From an uncultured Eubacteriales bacterium (GTDB lineage Bacteria; Bacillota; Clostridia; Oscillospirales; Acutalibacteraceae): a stretch of DNA of 6,392 nucleotides. Numbering within the stretch: position 1 is the stretch's first letter; the number at the start of each line of letters is the position of its first letter. The stretch covers positions 1 through 6,392 of the forward strand of contig CAKRVQ010000064.1 of assembly GCA_934408795.1 (NCBI GenBank), given 5' to 3'. Below are positions 1 to 5,716 of this stretch, piece by piece. The notes beneath the pieces are model-generated. The model saw only the letters and a program-made list of their open reading frames with translations. It was not told where the DNA came from and searched no databases. Both the position numbers and the translations under genes were made by a program.

Positions 1-1726
1 GCGTCCCCAAAAGCAGCGCGATAAAGCGCTTGAGACCTTGGAAATATATGCCCCGATAGCTCACAGGCTCGGTATCAGAGCCGTTAAGGAGGAGCTTGAG
101 GATCGCGCAATACAGATACTTGACCCCGTCGCATATAAAGAAATAGAAGAGTCACTGTCCATAAGAAAACAGTACAGGGACGAATTTTTGAAGAATATCC
201 AACAGAAGATAAAGGCGCGCGTTTCCGAGTATGTCGACAACATATACATCGAGGGCAGAGTCAAGTCGATACACGGCATCTACCGAAAAATGTATATGCA
301 GGGAAAGACCTTTGAAGAAATATACGATATATACGCAGTCAGAGTAATAACCGATACCGTGGCAAACTGCTATAATATCCTCGGAGTGGTGCACGATATG
401 TTCCAACCCATTCCGGGAAGATTTAAGGACTATATTTCGACACCGAAGCCGAATATGTATCAGTCCCTTCATACGACCGTCATAGGCAGAGAGGGCATAC
501 CTTTCGAAATACAGATAAGAACATGGGAAATGCACCATACCGCCGAATACGGAATCGCGGCGCACTGGAAGTATAAGGAAGGAATAAGCCGCAACGACGA
601 AAAACTGGAGCAGCGACTTGCTTGGATCCGCCAACTCATCGACACTCAGCGTGACAGTGACGATGACGAAGATATCATGCAGACCATAAAGATCGACCTT
701 GCCCAGGATGATGTCTTTGCCGTTACCCCCAAAGGTGATGTCATAAGCCTCCCCGTCGGCTCCACGATAGTCGACTTTGCTTATTCGATACACTCCGCCG
801 TCGGAAATAAAATGGTGGGCGCAAAGGTCGACGGGAGGATCGTTCCGCTGACCCACGAGATCAAGACGGGCGAAATAATAGAAATAATCACAACAAATCA
901 GGCGGGACACGGACCGAGCCGCGACTGGATAAACTTCGCCAAAACAAACCAGGCAAAGCAGAAGATCCGTACATGGTTCAAAAAAGAACGACGCCCCGAG
1001 AACATCGCAACGGGTAAACTTGAAGTCGAACGCGAGTTTGCGAGAAACGGCATCAAACTTCCCGAGGATGAGATGCTTGCCTTTATCGATGATGTCGCAA
1101 AGCGCCAGAAATTCTCATCCGCCGAGGACTTTTATGCGACCATAGGCTACGGCGGAATACTCCTCTCCAAGATAATGCCGAGGATCAAGGAAGACTTCCA
1201 GAAGCTGCAGAGCGAAAAGAAGCCCGTCGATCTTCAGAGCATCGTGACCCGACCGAAATACAGCCGCTCCTCCGAGGGTGTCATAGTCGAGGGGATCGAC
1301 AACTGCCTTATAAAACTGTCCCGCTGCTGCACGCCGCTGCCCGGGGATCCGATAATCGGATTTATAACAAGGGGACACGGCGTTTCCATACACAAGCGCG
1401 ACTGCTCAAATGTCCCAGAGGATATAGAGCATTCGGAAGAACCCGAGAGATGGATAAAGGCGTATTGGTCCAAGGAGCATAACGAGGTGTTCAAAGCCTC
1501 TGTTCAGATACTCGGCCTTGACAGAAACGGACTTATCGCCGATGTCACTGTGGCTCTCGCCAATATGCATGTCGGCATTGTCTCGATCAATGCAAGAACA
1601 AATAAAGACGGTAATTCACTTATAGACATAACCATGGCGATCGAAAGCGCGGAACACTTAAAAAGTATATGCACGAAGATCCAAAAGCTGAACGGCGTTA
1701 TCAGCGTCGACCGCGTTAACGGATGA
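1..1726 (+). CDS. rel: Bifunctional (p)ppGpp synthetase/hydrolase Rel (RelA/SpoT family), 5'-truncated by window edge
   Basis: A long RelA/SpoT homolog that makes and degrades the alarmone (p)ppGpp in the cytosol during the stringent response. The reading frame is open to the left edge (first full codon at base 2; 574 residues visible), so a TTG at 38 is an internal Leu codon, not a start. Family members are about 730-740 residues, so most of the N-terminal HD hydrolase domain is missing. Numbered from the first full codon: the end of the HD region (ETLEIYAPIAHRLG, from residue 11), then the synthetase domain with YDIYAVRV (Asp109), GRFKDY (RFKD 140-143) and FEIQIRT (Glu169). RFKD is the RxKD form typical of bifunctional Rel rather than the ExDD form of synthetase-only RelA. 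A TGS domain follows (about 236-300), then a Cys/His domain with Cys442, Cys443, His464 and Cys468, then a C-terminal ACT domain (about 495-574). No frameshift or lost catalytic residue is seen. Hydrolase activity cannot be judged here. Confidence 0.97.
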   Translation, partial: RPQKQRDKALETLEIYAPIAHRLGIRAVKEELEDRAIQILDPVAYKEIEESLSIRKQYRDEFLKNIQQKIKARVSEYVDNIYIEGRVKSIHGIYRKMYMQGKTFEEIYDIYAVRVITDTVANCYNILGVVHDMFQPIPGRFKDYISTPKPNMYQSLHTTVIGREGIPFEIQIRTWEMHHTAEYGIAAHWKYKEGISRNDEKLEQRLAWIRQLIDTQRDSDDDEDIMQTIKIDLAQDDVFAVTPKGDVISLPVGSTIVDFAYSIHSAVGNKMVGAKVDGRIVPLTHEIKTGEIIEIITTNQAGHGPSRDWINFAKTNQAKQKIRTWFKKERRPENIATGKLEVEREFARNGIKLPEDEMLAFIDDVAKRQKFSSAEDFYATIGYGGILLSKIMPRIKEDFQKLQSEKKPVDLQSIVTRPKYSRSSEGVIVEGIDNCLIKLSRCCTPLPGDPIIGFITRGHGVSIHKRDCSNVPEDIEHSEEPERWIKAYWSKEHNEVFKASVQILGLDRNGLIADVTVALANMHVGIVSINARTNKDGNSLIDITMAIESAEHLKSICTKIQKLNGVISVDRVNG

Positions 1727-1733
1727 TCTCTGT

Positions 1734-1748
1734 CGGTCCCGGGGACCG
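1734..1748 (+). terminator. Possible weak terminator hairpin after rel
   Basis: Seven bases after the rel stop codon the sequence cggtcc-cgg-ggaccg forms a 6-bp stem (five GC pairs) with a 3-base loop. It is followed by ttatcatttcgtcgttt, which is only moderately T-rich and lacks a clean T tract. The location suits a rel terminator, but the stem is short and the tail poor, so it may be a leaky terminator or an mRNA 3'-end stabiliser. The call rests on the inverted repeat and its position only. Confidence 0.35.
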
Positions 1749-1832
1749 TTATCATTTCGTCGTTTGCCCCTTGTGTTTTGCACAGTCATAAAAGGCTTGT
1801 GATCCTGCGGTCCGCCGCATCGCTTTTGCGTG

Positions 1833-1923
1833 TGCACGGCATACGGTGCATGATACGCGGCACACGGCGCATGGCGCACTGCACACGCCGCACCGTGCAC
1901 GGCAGAAGACGCACGGTACACGG
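1833..1923. repeat. Degenerate 7-base tandem repeat, 13 units, consensus YRCACGG
   Basis: Thirteen consecutive 7-base units can be laid out without any insertion or deletion: tgcacgg, catacgg, tgcatga, tacgcgg, cacacgg, cgcatgg, cgcactg, cacacgc, cgcaccg, tgcacgg, cagaaga, cgcacgg, tacacgg. Position 1 is a pyrimidine and position 2 a purine in all 13. Position 3 is C in 11, position 4 is A in 12, position 5 is C in 10, position 6 is G in 11 and position 7 is G in 10. The phase is kept across all 91 bases although single units vary, as expected of an old or drifting array. The junction of units 9 and 10 makes the perfect palindrome ccgtgcacgg (1893-1902). Heptameric tandem repeats between genes are known in several bacterial groups; the function of this one is unknown. 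Confidence 0.85.
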
Positions 1924-1951
1924 CGAAGAAATCAACGCTGATTATCGGACG

Positions 1952-1959
1952 AAAGGCGG
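1952..1959 (+). promoter_or_regulatory. Ribosome binding site of dtd
   Basis: AAAGGCGG differs from AAAGGAGG at one base and lies six bases before the ATG at 1966. It supports that start and shows that dtd is initiated independently, 29 bases after the heptamer array ends. Confidence 0.75.
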
Positions 1960-1965
1960 AACTGT

Positions 1966-2424
1966 ATGAGAGCACTGATACAACGGGTGAAAAGCGCGTC
2001 CGTGAGCGTGGACGGAAAGATCGTCGGAAGCGCGGGAGAGGGACTCTTTGTGCTTGTCGGCGTGTTCGATACCGATACCGAGACCGATGCCTCGGCGCTT
2101 GCCGAAAGAGCGGCAAAACTTCGGGTGTTTTCGGACGAAAACGGCAAGATGAACCTGTCACTGCTTGATATTTCCGGTGAGGCACTTGTTGTATCGAACT
2201 TTACTCTTTGCGCCGATAACAAAAAAGGCAACCGCCCCTCATATGCAAGGGCAATGGAGCCCGGCGGCGCAAAAAAGCTTTATGAACTGTTCTGCGGCGA
2301 ACTTGAAAAGATCGGCGTTTCCTCAGTGGGCAGGGGCGTATTCGGCGCGGATATGACGATAGATTCCGTGGCGGACGGACCCGTCACCGTGATGCTTGAT
2401 ACAGAGGACAGGAGGAAAAAATGA
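1966..2424 (+). CDS. dtd: D-aminoacyl-tRNA deacylase (DTD family)
   Basis: Cytosolic homodimeric enzyme that hydrolyses D-amino acids (and, in the family, misattached glycine) from tRNA, a proofreading step that protects translation. The 152-residue length is about that of the family. It opens with the typical MRALIQRV and has VDGKIVG (15-21), DENGKMNLSLLD (57-68), a KGNRPSY segment (87-93), the FGADM motif (126-130) and the Gly-Pro pair of the active-site motif (Gly138, Pro139 in ADGPVT). Two family motifs are altered: the usual SQxxL is SNFTL (77-81), and the Asn that normally begins the NDGPVT-type motif is Ala136. The Gly-Pro pair that recognises the D-amino acid is kept, so activity is likely. 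The ATG at 1966 follows a good ribosome site; the stop overlaps the next gene by ATGA, indicating translational coupling. Rel and dtd are neighbours in many Firmicutes. Confidence 0.95.
   Translation: MRALIQRVKSASVSVDGKIVGSAGEGLFVLVGVFDTDTETDASALAERAAKLRVFSDENGKMNLSLLDISGEALVVSNFTLCADNKKGNRPSYARAMEPGGAKKLYELFCGELEKIGVSSVGRGVFGADMTIDSVADGPVTVMLDTEDRRKK
2410..2415 (+). promoter_or_regulatory. Ribosome binding site of the MBL-fold hydrolase
   Basis: A perfect AGGAGG inside the end of dtd, five bases before the ATG at 2421, fixes the start of the hydrolase. It shows that the overlapping gene can recruit ribosomes itself as well as by coupling. Confidence 0.85.
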
Positions 2425-3053
2425 CCGTAAAGAGCATACCTCTCGGCTCGCTTGAGACTAATTGCTATATTGTTTCGAACGGCGGATCGTCGGTAACGGT
2501 CGACCCGGGCGTTTACTGCGGAGAACTGCGTAAATTCATCTCGCTTTGCGGCGCATCGCCCTCCGCAATACTTCTGACACACGGCCACTTTGACCATATC
2601 TGCGGTGCCGTCCCGCTTGCAAAGGAGCGGGGCATACCGATATACATAACCGAAGCGGACAAAATGTGCCTTTATAATACCGAAATGAGCCTCTCGGATT
2701 CGGTTCCCGATTATATTCAGGAGCTGGCGGACGAAAGCGTGAAAATAATCACGGTGACGGACGGTATGACACTCACCTTCGGCGACCTTTCGGTAAAGAC
2801 AATGACCCTTCCCGGTCATACCGAGGGCGGCTGCGGCTACCTTGTCGAGGGCAATCTTCTGTGCGGCGATACCGTTTTCGTTCACGGAGTGGGAAGAACG
2901 GATCTGCCGGGCGGAAACAAGGCCGACCTGAAACGGTCGATAGAAAGGGTGCTGACCCTGCCCGATGAGACGATGTTGTATCCCGGTCACGGACCCTCGG
3001 GAACTCTCGGAAATTCAAGAAGATTTTTAACTGTTTACGGAAGAATGCTATGA
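2421..3053 (+). CDS. Metallo-beta-lactamase-fold hydrolase, short glyoxalase II-like
   Basis: A 210-residue soluble hydrolase of the metallo-beta-lactamase superfamily, glyoxalase II-like branch. The two-metal site is complete: THGHFDH (His54, His56, Asp58, His59), PGHTEGG (His133), CGDTVF (Asp150) and YPGHGP (His190). The GRTDLPGG stretch (158-165) is typical of the short YcbL-like group. It lacks the extra C-terminal substrate-binding domain of classical hydroxyacylglutathione hydrolase (about 250 residues), so glutathione thioesters need not be the substrate; another thioester or small ester is possible. Both ends overlap neighbours by ATGA (dtd before, hemZ after), so it belongs to a coupled dtd-hydrolase-hemZ unit. 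This association is common in Clostridia, but the physiological substrate is unknown. Superfamily confidence is high; the exact reaction is not determinable from sequence. Confidence 0.93.
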   Translation: MTVKSIPLGSLETNCYIVSNGGSSVTVDPGVYCGELRKFISLCGASPSAILLTHGHFDHICGAVPLAKERGIPIYITEADKMCLYNTEMSLSDSVPDYIQELADESVKIITVTDGMTLTFGDLSVKTMTLPGHTEGGCGYLVEGNLLCGDTVFVHGVGRTDLPGGNKADLKRSIERVLTLPDETMLYPGHGPSGTLGNSRRFLTVYGRML

Positions 3054-4507
3054 TTTTTTCACTCAACGGACATCATCATAAATACGAGCCCGAAAAGGTC
3101 TGCCGCCTGTTTTTCCCTTTTGAAACCTTTGAATTCACCGATCACGGCGACCCCGATGACGGGATCTATACCGCGGTGACCGAGGAAAACGGATACTTTT
3201 TCGCATCGGCTTCGGTAAATGCGGACGGTAAAAGCATCAAAAAAACGATACCGATAGACGGCGACGCCGACTCTTCCGCAGCCGAGCTCGGTGTTGCAAA
3301 GTGCCTGTATTACTGCCTTTCAAGGCTCACGGGAATAACCCCGGAATGGGGAATGCTGACAGGTATACGCCCCGTTAAACTGTATTCGAGACTTGCTTCG
3401 GAATACGGCGCGATTGAAGCGGAAAGACTGTTAAAGGAGGAGTACTCGGTAGGGGAGTCGAAGATAAGACTGACCGCCGATTGCTGCGCTTCCGAAAAGC
3501 GGATCATCGAGACTTCAAAGCCGCTTGATTTCAGCTTGTATGTGTCGATACCTTTTTGCCCGAGCAGATGCAGCTATTGCTCCTTCGTGTCACATTCGGT
3601 GACCGAGGCGAGAAAGCTGATACCCGAATATATAAAATGCCTGTGCGAGGAACTCAGAGCCGTCTCAAAAACGGTAAAATCGGAGGGATTGCACCTTCGG
3701 ACGGTATATATCGGCGGCGGTACGCCGACGGTGCTTGAGCCGGAAGAGCTTCTGACGGTGATGACGGCAATAAAGGATAACTTCGATACAACCTCTGCCG
3801 ACGAGTATACGGTCGAGGCGGGCAGACCCGATACATTGAACAGGGAAAAGCTCAAGGTGATAAAAAAACTCGGGGCGACCCGCATTTCGGTAAATCCGCA
3901 GACCGCTAACGACGAGGTGCTTCGCGCAGTCGGCAGAAGACATACATTTGCCGATATGAAAAATGCCTTCGCCATGGCAAGAGAAGAGGGCTTCGACAAT
4001 ATAAATACCGACCTTATAGCGGGACTGCCGACTGATACGGTCGACTCCTTCAAAAACAGTATAGACGCAATGCTGGAGCTTGATCCCGAAAATATAACGG
4101 TCCATACCCTCTCCATGAAAAGATCCTCAAATCTCACGGGCACGGGAAAGGTATACGACGGAGCGGACGGAGCCCGAGCGGCGGAAATGCTGGCATATGC
4201 CGATGAAAAACTGCGCGGCGCGGGAATACTGCCGTATTATATGTACCGCCAAAACAAAACGGTGGGCAACCGTGAAAATGTCGGTTACTCAAAGCCGGGA
4301 TATGAGGGACTCTATAATGTCTTCATAATGGATGAGACCCATACTATCCTTGCCTGCGGCGCATCGGCGGTAACAAAACTGAAAGATCCATACAGCGGGC
4401 GTATCGAGCGTATATTTAATTATAAGTACCCTTATGAGTACATCGGCCGCTTTGATGTAATGCTCAAAAGAAAAAATGAAATATCGGACTTTTATAAAAA
4501 TCTGTAA
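3050..4507 (+). CDS. hemZ: Coproporphyrinogen dehydrogenase HemZ-like radical SAM protein
   Basis: A 485-residue radical SAM enzyme of the HemN/HemZ group. HemZ is annotated as an oxygen-independent coproporphyrinogen III oxidase, although several HemN-like relatives do other chemistry. The N-terminal part (1-160) carries HemZ features: the opening HHHKYEPEKVCRLFFPFE and LTGIRPVKL (103-111). The radical SAM core has CPSRCSYC (Cys170, Cys174, Cys177) for the 4Fe-4S cluster, YIGGGTP (220-226) for SAM binding, EAGRPDT (256-262), RISVNPQT (278-285), GRRHT (295-299) and NINTDLIAGLP (318-327). The C-terminal region has PYYMYRQNK (395-403) and NVGYSKPGYEGLYN (410-423). The ATG at 3050 overlaps the hydrolase stop (ATGA), with GGAAG at 3039-3043 as a moderate ribosome site. 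No other heme gene is visible, so real heme synthesis cannot be confirmed; family assignment is firm, substrate less so. Confidence 0.93.
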   Translation: MIFSLNGHHHKYEPEKVCRLFFPFETFEFTDHGDPDDGIYTAVTEENGYFFASASVNADGKSIKKTIPIDGDADSSAAELGVAKCLYYCLSRLTGITPEWGMLTGIRPVKLYSRLASEYGAIEAERLLKEEYSVGESKIRLTADCCASEKRIIETSKPLDFSLYVSIPFCPSRCSYCSFVSHSVTEARKLIPEYIKCLCEELRAVSKTVKSEGLHLRTVYIGGGTPTVLEPEELLTVMTAIKDNFDTTSADEYTVEAGRPDTLNREKLKVIKKLGATRISVNPQTANDEVLRAVGRRHTFADMKNAFAMAREEGFDNINTDLIAGLPTDTVDSFKNSIDAMLELDPENITVHTLSMKRSSNLTGTGKVYDGADGARAAEMLAYADEKLRGAGILPYYMYRQNKTVGNRENVGYSKPGYEGLYNVFIMDETHTILACGASAVTKLKDPYSGRIERIFNYKYPYEYIGRFDVMLKRKNEISDFYKNL

Positions 4508-4530
4508 ACTTTAGCTGCAAAACGCAGCGG

Positions 4531-4539
4531 AAAGGTGAT
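4531..4539 (+). promoter_or_regulatory. Ribosome binding site of the zinc-ribbon protein
   Basis: AAAGGTGAT, a shortened match to AAAGGAGGTGAT, lies six bases before the ATG at 4546. Just upstream a 5-bp inverted repeat, gctgc/gcagc (4514-4528, loop aaaac), is close enough to influence access to the site. It has no T tract and is not a terminator. Confidence 0.7.
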
Positions 4540-4545
4540 AAATCT

Positions 4546-4902
4546 ATGAAAGCATTTGATGAGACCTCGGCATACGCAAGGAATATTTGCGATGATGTAA
4601 AAAGGACCGCGACGGGCGCGATCAATCTGCGCAGACTGAAACTCAAGGCAATAGGTAAGGACTCGGAGATTGAGGCACTGTTTACCAAGCTCGGCAAGCT
4701 TTCGTATCAGAAGATGAAAGCGGAGGGCAGCGTGCCGGACGAGGTAAAAAACACCGTTGCAAAGCTGGAGGAAAAAATAGCCGAACTTGAAGAGATCAAG
4801 GATGAAATAGCACTGTCGGCAGGCGGAGTGGTATGCAATGAGTGCGGCGCGCTCAATGTGGACGGCACCGTGAACTGCTCCAAGTGCGGCGCGGAAATAT
4901 AA
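4546..4902 (+). CDS. Small helical protein with C-terminal zinc ribbon, function unknown
   Basis: I do not recognise a named family for this 118-residue protein. Residues 1-60 are charged and probably helical. Residues 65-90 (rich in K, L and E, such as VAKLEEKIAELEEIKDEI) look like a coiled coil. The C-terminus is a compact zinc ribbon with two CxxC knuckles, CNEC (97-100) and CSKC (111-114), ten residues apart, ending in GAEI. There is no signal peptide or membrane segment, so it should be cytosolic. A coiled coil plus zinc ribbon suggests a small scaffold or nucleic-acid/protein-binding adaptor; this is inference. It starts 38 bases after hemZ with a good ribosome site and ends 85 bases before the nucleosidase start, so co-transcription with hemZ is possible. 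Base composition resembles its neighbours, with no sign of transfer. That it is a real gene is well supported; its role is not. Confidence 0.82.
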   Translation: MKAFDETSAYARNICDDVKRTATGAINLRRLKLKAIGKDSEIEALFTKLGKLSYQKMKAEGSVPDEVKNTVAKLEEKIAELEEIKDEIALSAGGVVCNECGALNVDGTVNCSKCGAEI

Positions 4903-4977
4903 ACACCGCAGGTACAAGCAGCCGTGTATTTACCGTCGAACTGCTGCGGCAAGACGGCTTCAACGGCAATGCAATAT

Positions 4978-4984
4978 GGGTGAT
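4978..4984 (+). promoter_or_regulatory. Ribosome binding site that decides the nucleosidase start
   Basis: GGGTGAT pairs with the 3' part of the extended anti-Shine-Dalgarno (GGAGGTGAT) and lies before the ATG at 4988. The upstream in-frame ATG at 4976 overlaps this site and has no ribosome site of its own, so 4988 is the better start. Confidence 0.65.
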
Positions 4985-4987
4985 GAT

Positions 4988-5716
4988 ATGGAAAAAATAC
5001 GCACGGTCGGTCTTTTGATCGCCGACGATAAGGAATATGAGAAGGTAGAAAAGGTGCTCATCGGTAAGGGCGCCGCTCCCGTCTCGGTCATAGGCAGAGC
5101 GGGACTTGTGATTGATTACCGCACTGCGGATAATACCGATTTTCGCCTGATCGCCGTTTATTGCGGGGTGGGTAAGACAAACGCCGCCGCGGCGACTGCG
5201 GCACTCATTGTTATGGGCGCAGGAGTGATAGTCTCAGGCGGACTGTCGGGTAAGATAACCGATGCCGACGCCGATATAATGATCGGGACGGATTATTACG
5301 AACACGACTTCGACCTCACCGTCCTCGGCTATAAGGCGGGCGAAAAGCCGTTCGGCGAGTATAGGTTTACCGCCGATAAAAGACTTGTTTCTGCAGCAGA
5401 AAGAGCCTTTCCCGAGGCAATAGGCGGCCCGGTCGTTACGGGTGACCGCTTTATTTGCACGGACGAGAGCAGACGCTTTGTTACGGAATGCTTTTCCGCT
5501 CTCTCCTGCGAGATGGAGTCGGCGGCAGAGGCGGCGGTCTGCAATAAGGCGGGAATTCCGTTTTTGTCCGTGAGATGCACTTCGGATAGCGCGGATGAAT
5601 CCGCGACCGCCGTTTACAGAAACGAAAACAACGGGGAAAGCGGGGGCTTCTTTGTAAGGCTTACCGAATTTGCGGTCTCCCTCGGAGAATATGATGAAAT
5701 ATGGAGCAATAAATGA
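4988..5716 (+). CDS. 5'-methylthioadenosine/S-adenosylhomocysteine nucleosidase-like protein
   Basis: A 242-residue member of the PNP/UDP phosphorylase superfamily closest to MTA/SAH nucleosidase, which cleaves adenine from MTA, SAH or 5'-deoxyadenosine. Numbered from ATG 4988, Glu16 (in LIADDKEYE) aligns with the catalytic acid Glu12 of the E. coli enzyme. GVGKTNAA (60-67) is the typical glycine loop, HDFDLTVLGY (106-115) matches the HDxDxTxFGY signature, and GDRFICT (152-158) matches the adenine-pocket region. CEMESAAEAAVC holds Glu177 (E. coli Glu174), and TSDSADE holds Asp200 (E. coli Asp197). The usual NTGxAGG stretch is VSGGLSGK (82-89), so substrate range could differ. A start at 4976 would add four residues but lacks a ribosome site. 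The stop overlaps the next gene by ATGA, implying coupled translation with the transporter. Superfamily and catalytic residues are clear; exact substrate less certain. Confidence 0.87.
   Translation: MEKIRTVGLLIADDKEYEKVEKVLIGKGAAPVSVIGRAGLVIDYRTADNTDFRLIAVYCGVGKTNAAAATAALIVMGAGVIVSGGLSGKITDADADIMIGTDYYEHDFDLTVLGYKAGEKPFGEYRFTADKRLVSAAERAFPEAIGGPVVTGDRFICTDESRRFVTECFSALSCEMESAAEAAVCNKAGIPFLSVRCTSDSADESATAVYRNENNGESGGFFVRLTEFAVSLGEYDEIWSNK
5703..5706 (+). promoter_or_regulatory. Ribosome binding site of the SpoVB-like transporter
   Basis: GGAG at the end of the nucleosidase gene lies six bases before the ATG at 5713, supporting that start in an ATGA overlap. Confidence 0.65.

Larger units (their letters stand above)
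1727..1965. other. 239-base intergenic spacer between rel and dtd
   Basis: This is the longest non-coding stretch in the window. In order it holds the hairpin right after rel, a second small inverted repeat (tgcgg/ccgca, 1806-1819, 4-base loop, followed by tcgctttt), the 7-base tandem array (1833-1923), and the dtd ribosome binding site. I found no promoter with good -35 and -10 boxes; TTGCAC at 1778 has no matching -10 at the right distance. A TTG-initiated frame (1778-1969) crosses the array and ends in an ATGA overlap with dtd, but it lacks a Shine-Dalgarno site and encodes a repeat-derived Arg-rich peptide, so I do not call it a gene. Confidence 0.8.

Noticed and set aside
38..40. TTG as the start codon of rel
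   Set aside because: The frame continues upstream to the window edge with conserved family sequence (ETLEIYAP spans this codon), so it is an internal Leu codon.
152..910. 252-codon frame on the - strand inside rel
   Set aside because: It lies wholly antisense to conserved synthetase and TGS domain coding sequence and its product has no recognisable domain.
1778..1806. Promoter for dtd using TTGCAC as a -35 box
   Set aside because: At 17 bases downstream the sequence is gatcct, a poor -10 box, and no better pair is visible nearby.
1833..1923. CRISPR array
   Set aside because: The unit is only 7 bases with no spacers between repeats and no cas genes nearby; it is a simple tandem repeat.
1778..1969. 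63-codon frame starting at TTG 1778, crossing the heptamer array and ending in an ATGA overlap with dtd
   Set aside because: No ribosome binding site precedes the TTG or the internal ATG at 1850. The peptide is an Arg-rich product of the array (a 7-base repeat gives a 7-residue peptide period), so openness is explained by the repeat. The ATGA overlap is suggestive but not enough.
1658..2185. 175-codon frame on the - strand across the rel end, spacer and dtd
   Set aside because: It is antisense to two well-supported genes and its composition over the spacer only mirrors the repeat array.
4906..4949. Inverted repeat ccgcag/ctgcgg between the zinc-ribbon gene and the nucleosidase as a terminator
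   Set aside because: The arms are six bases with a 32-base loop and no T tract, which is within chance expectation for a short GC-rich spacer.
4976..4978. Upstream ATG as the start of the nucleosidase gene
   Set aside because: No Shine-Dalgarno site lies before it, while the GGGTGAT at 4978-4984 is correctly placed for the ATG at 4988.
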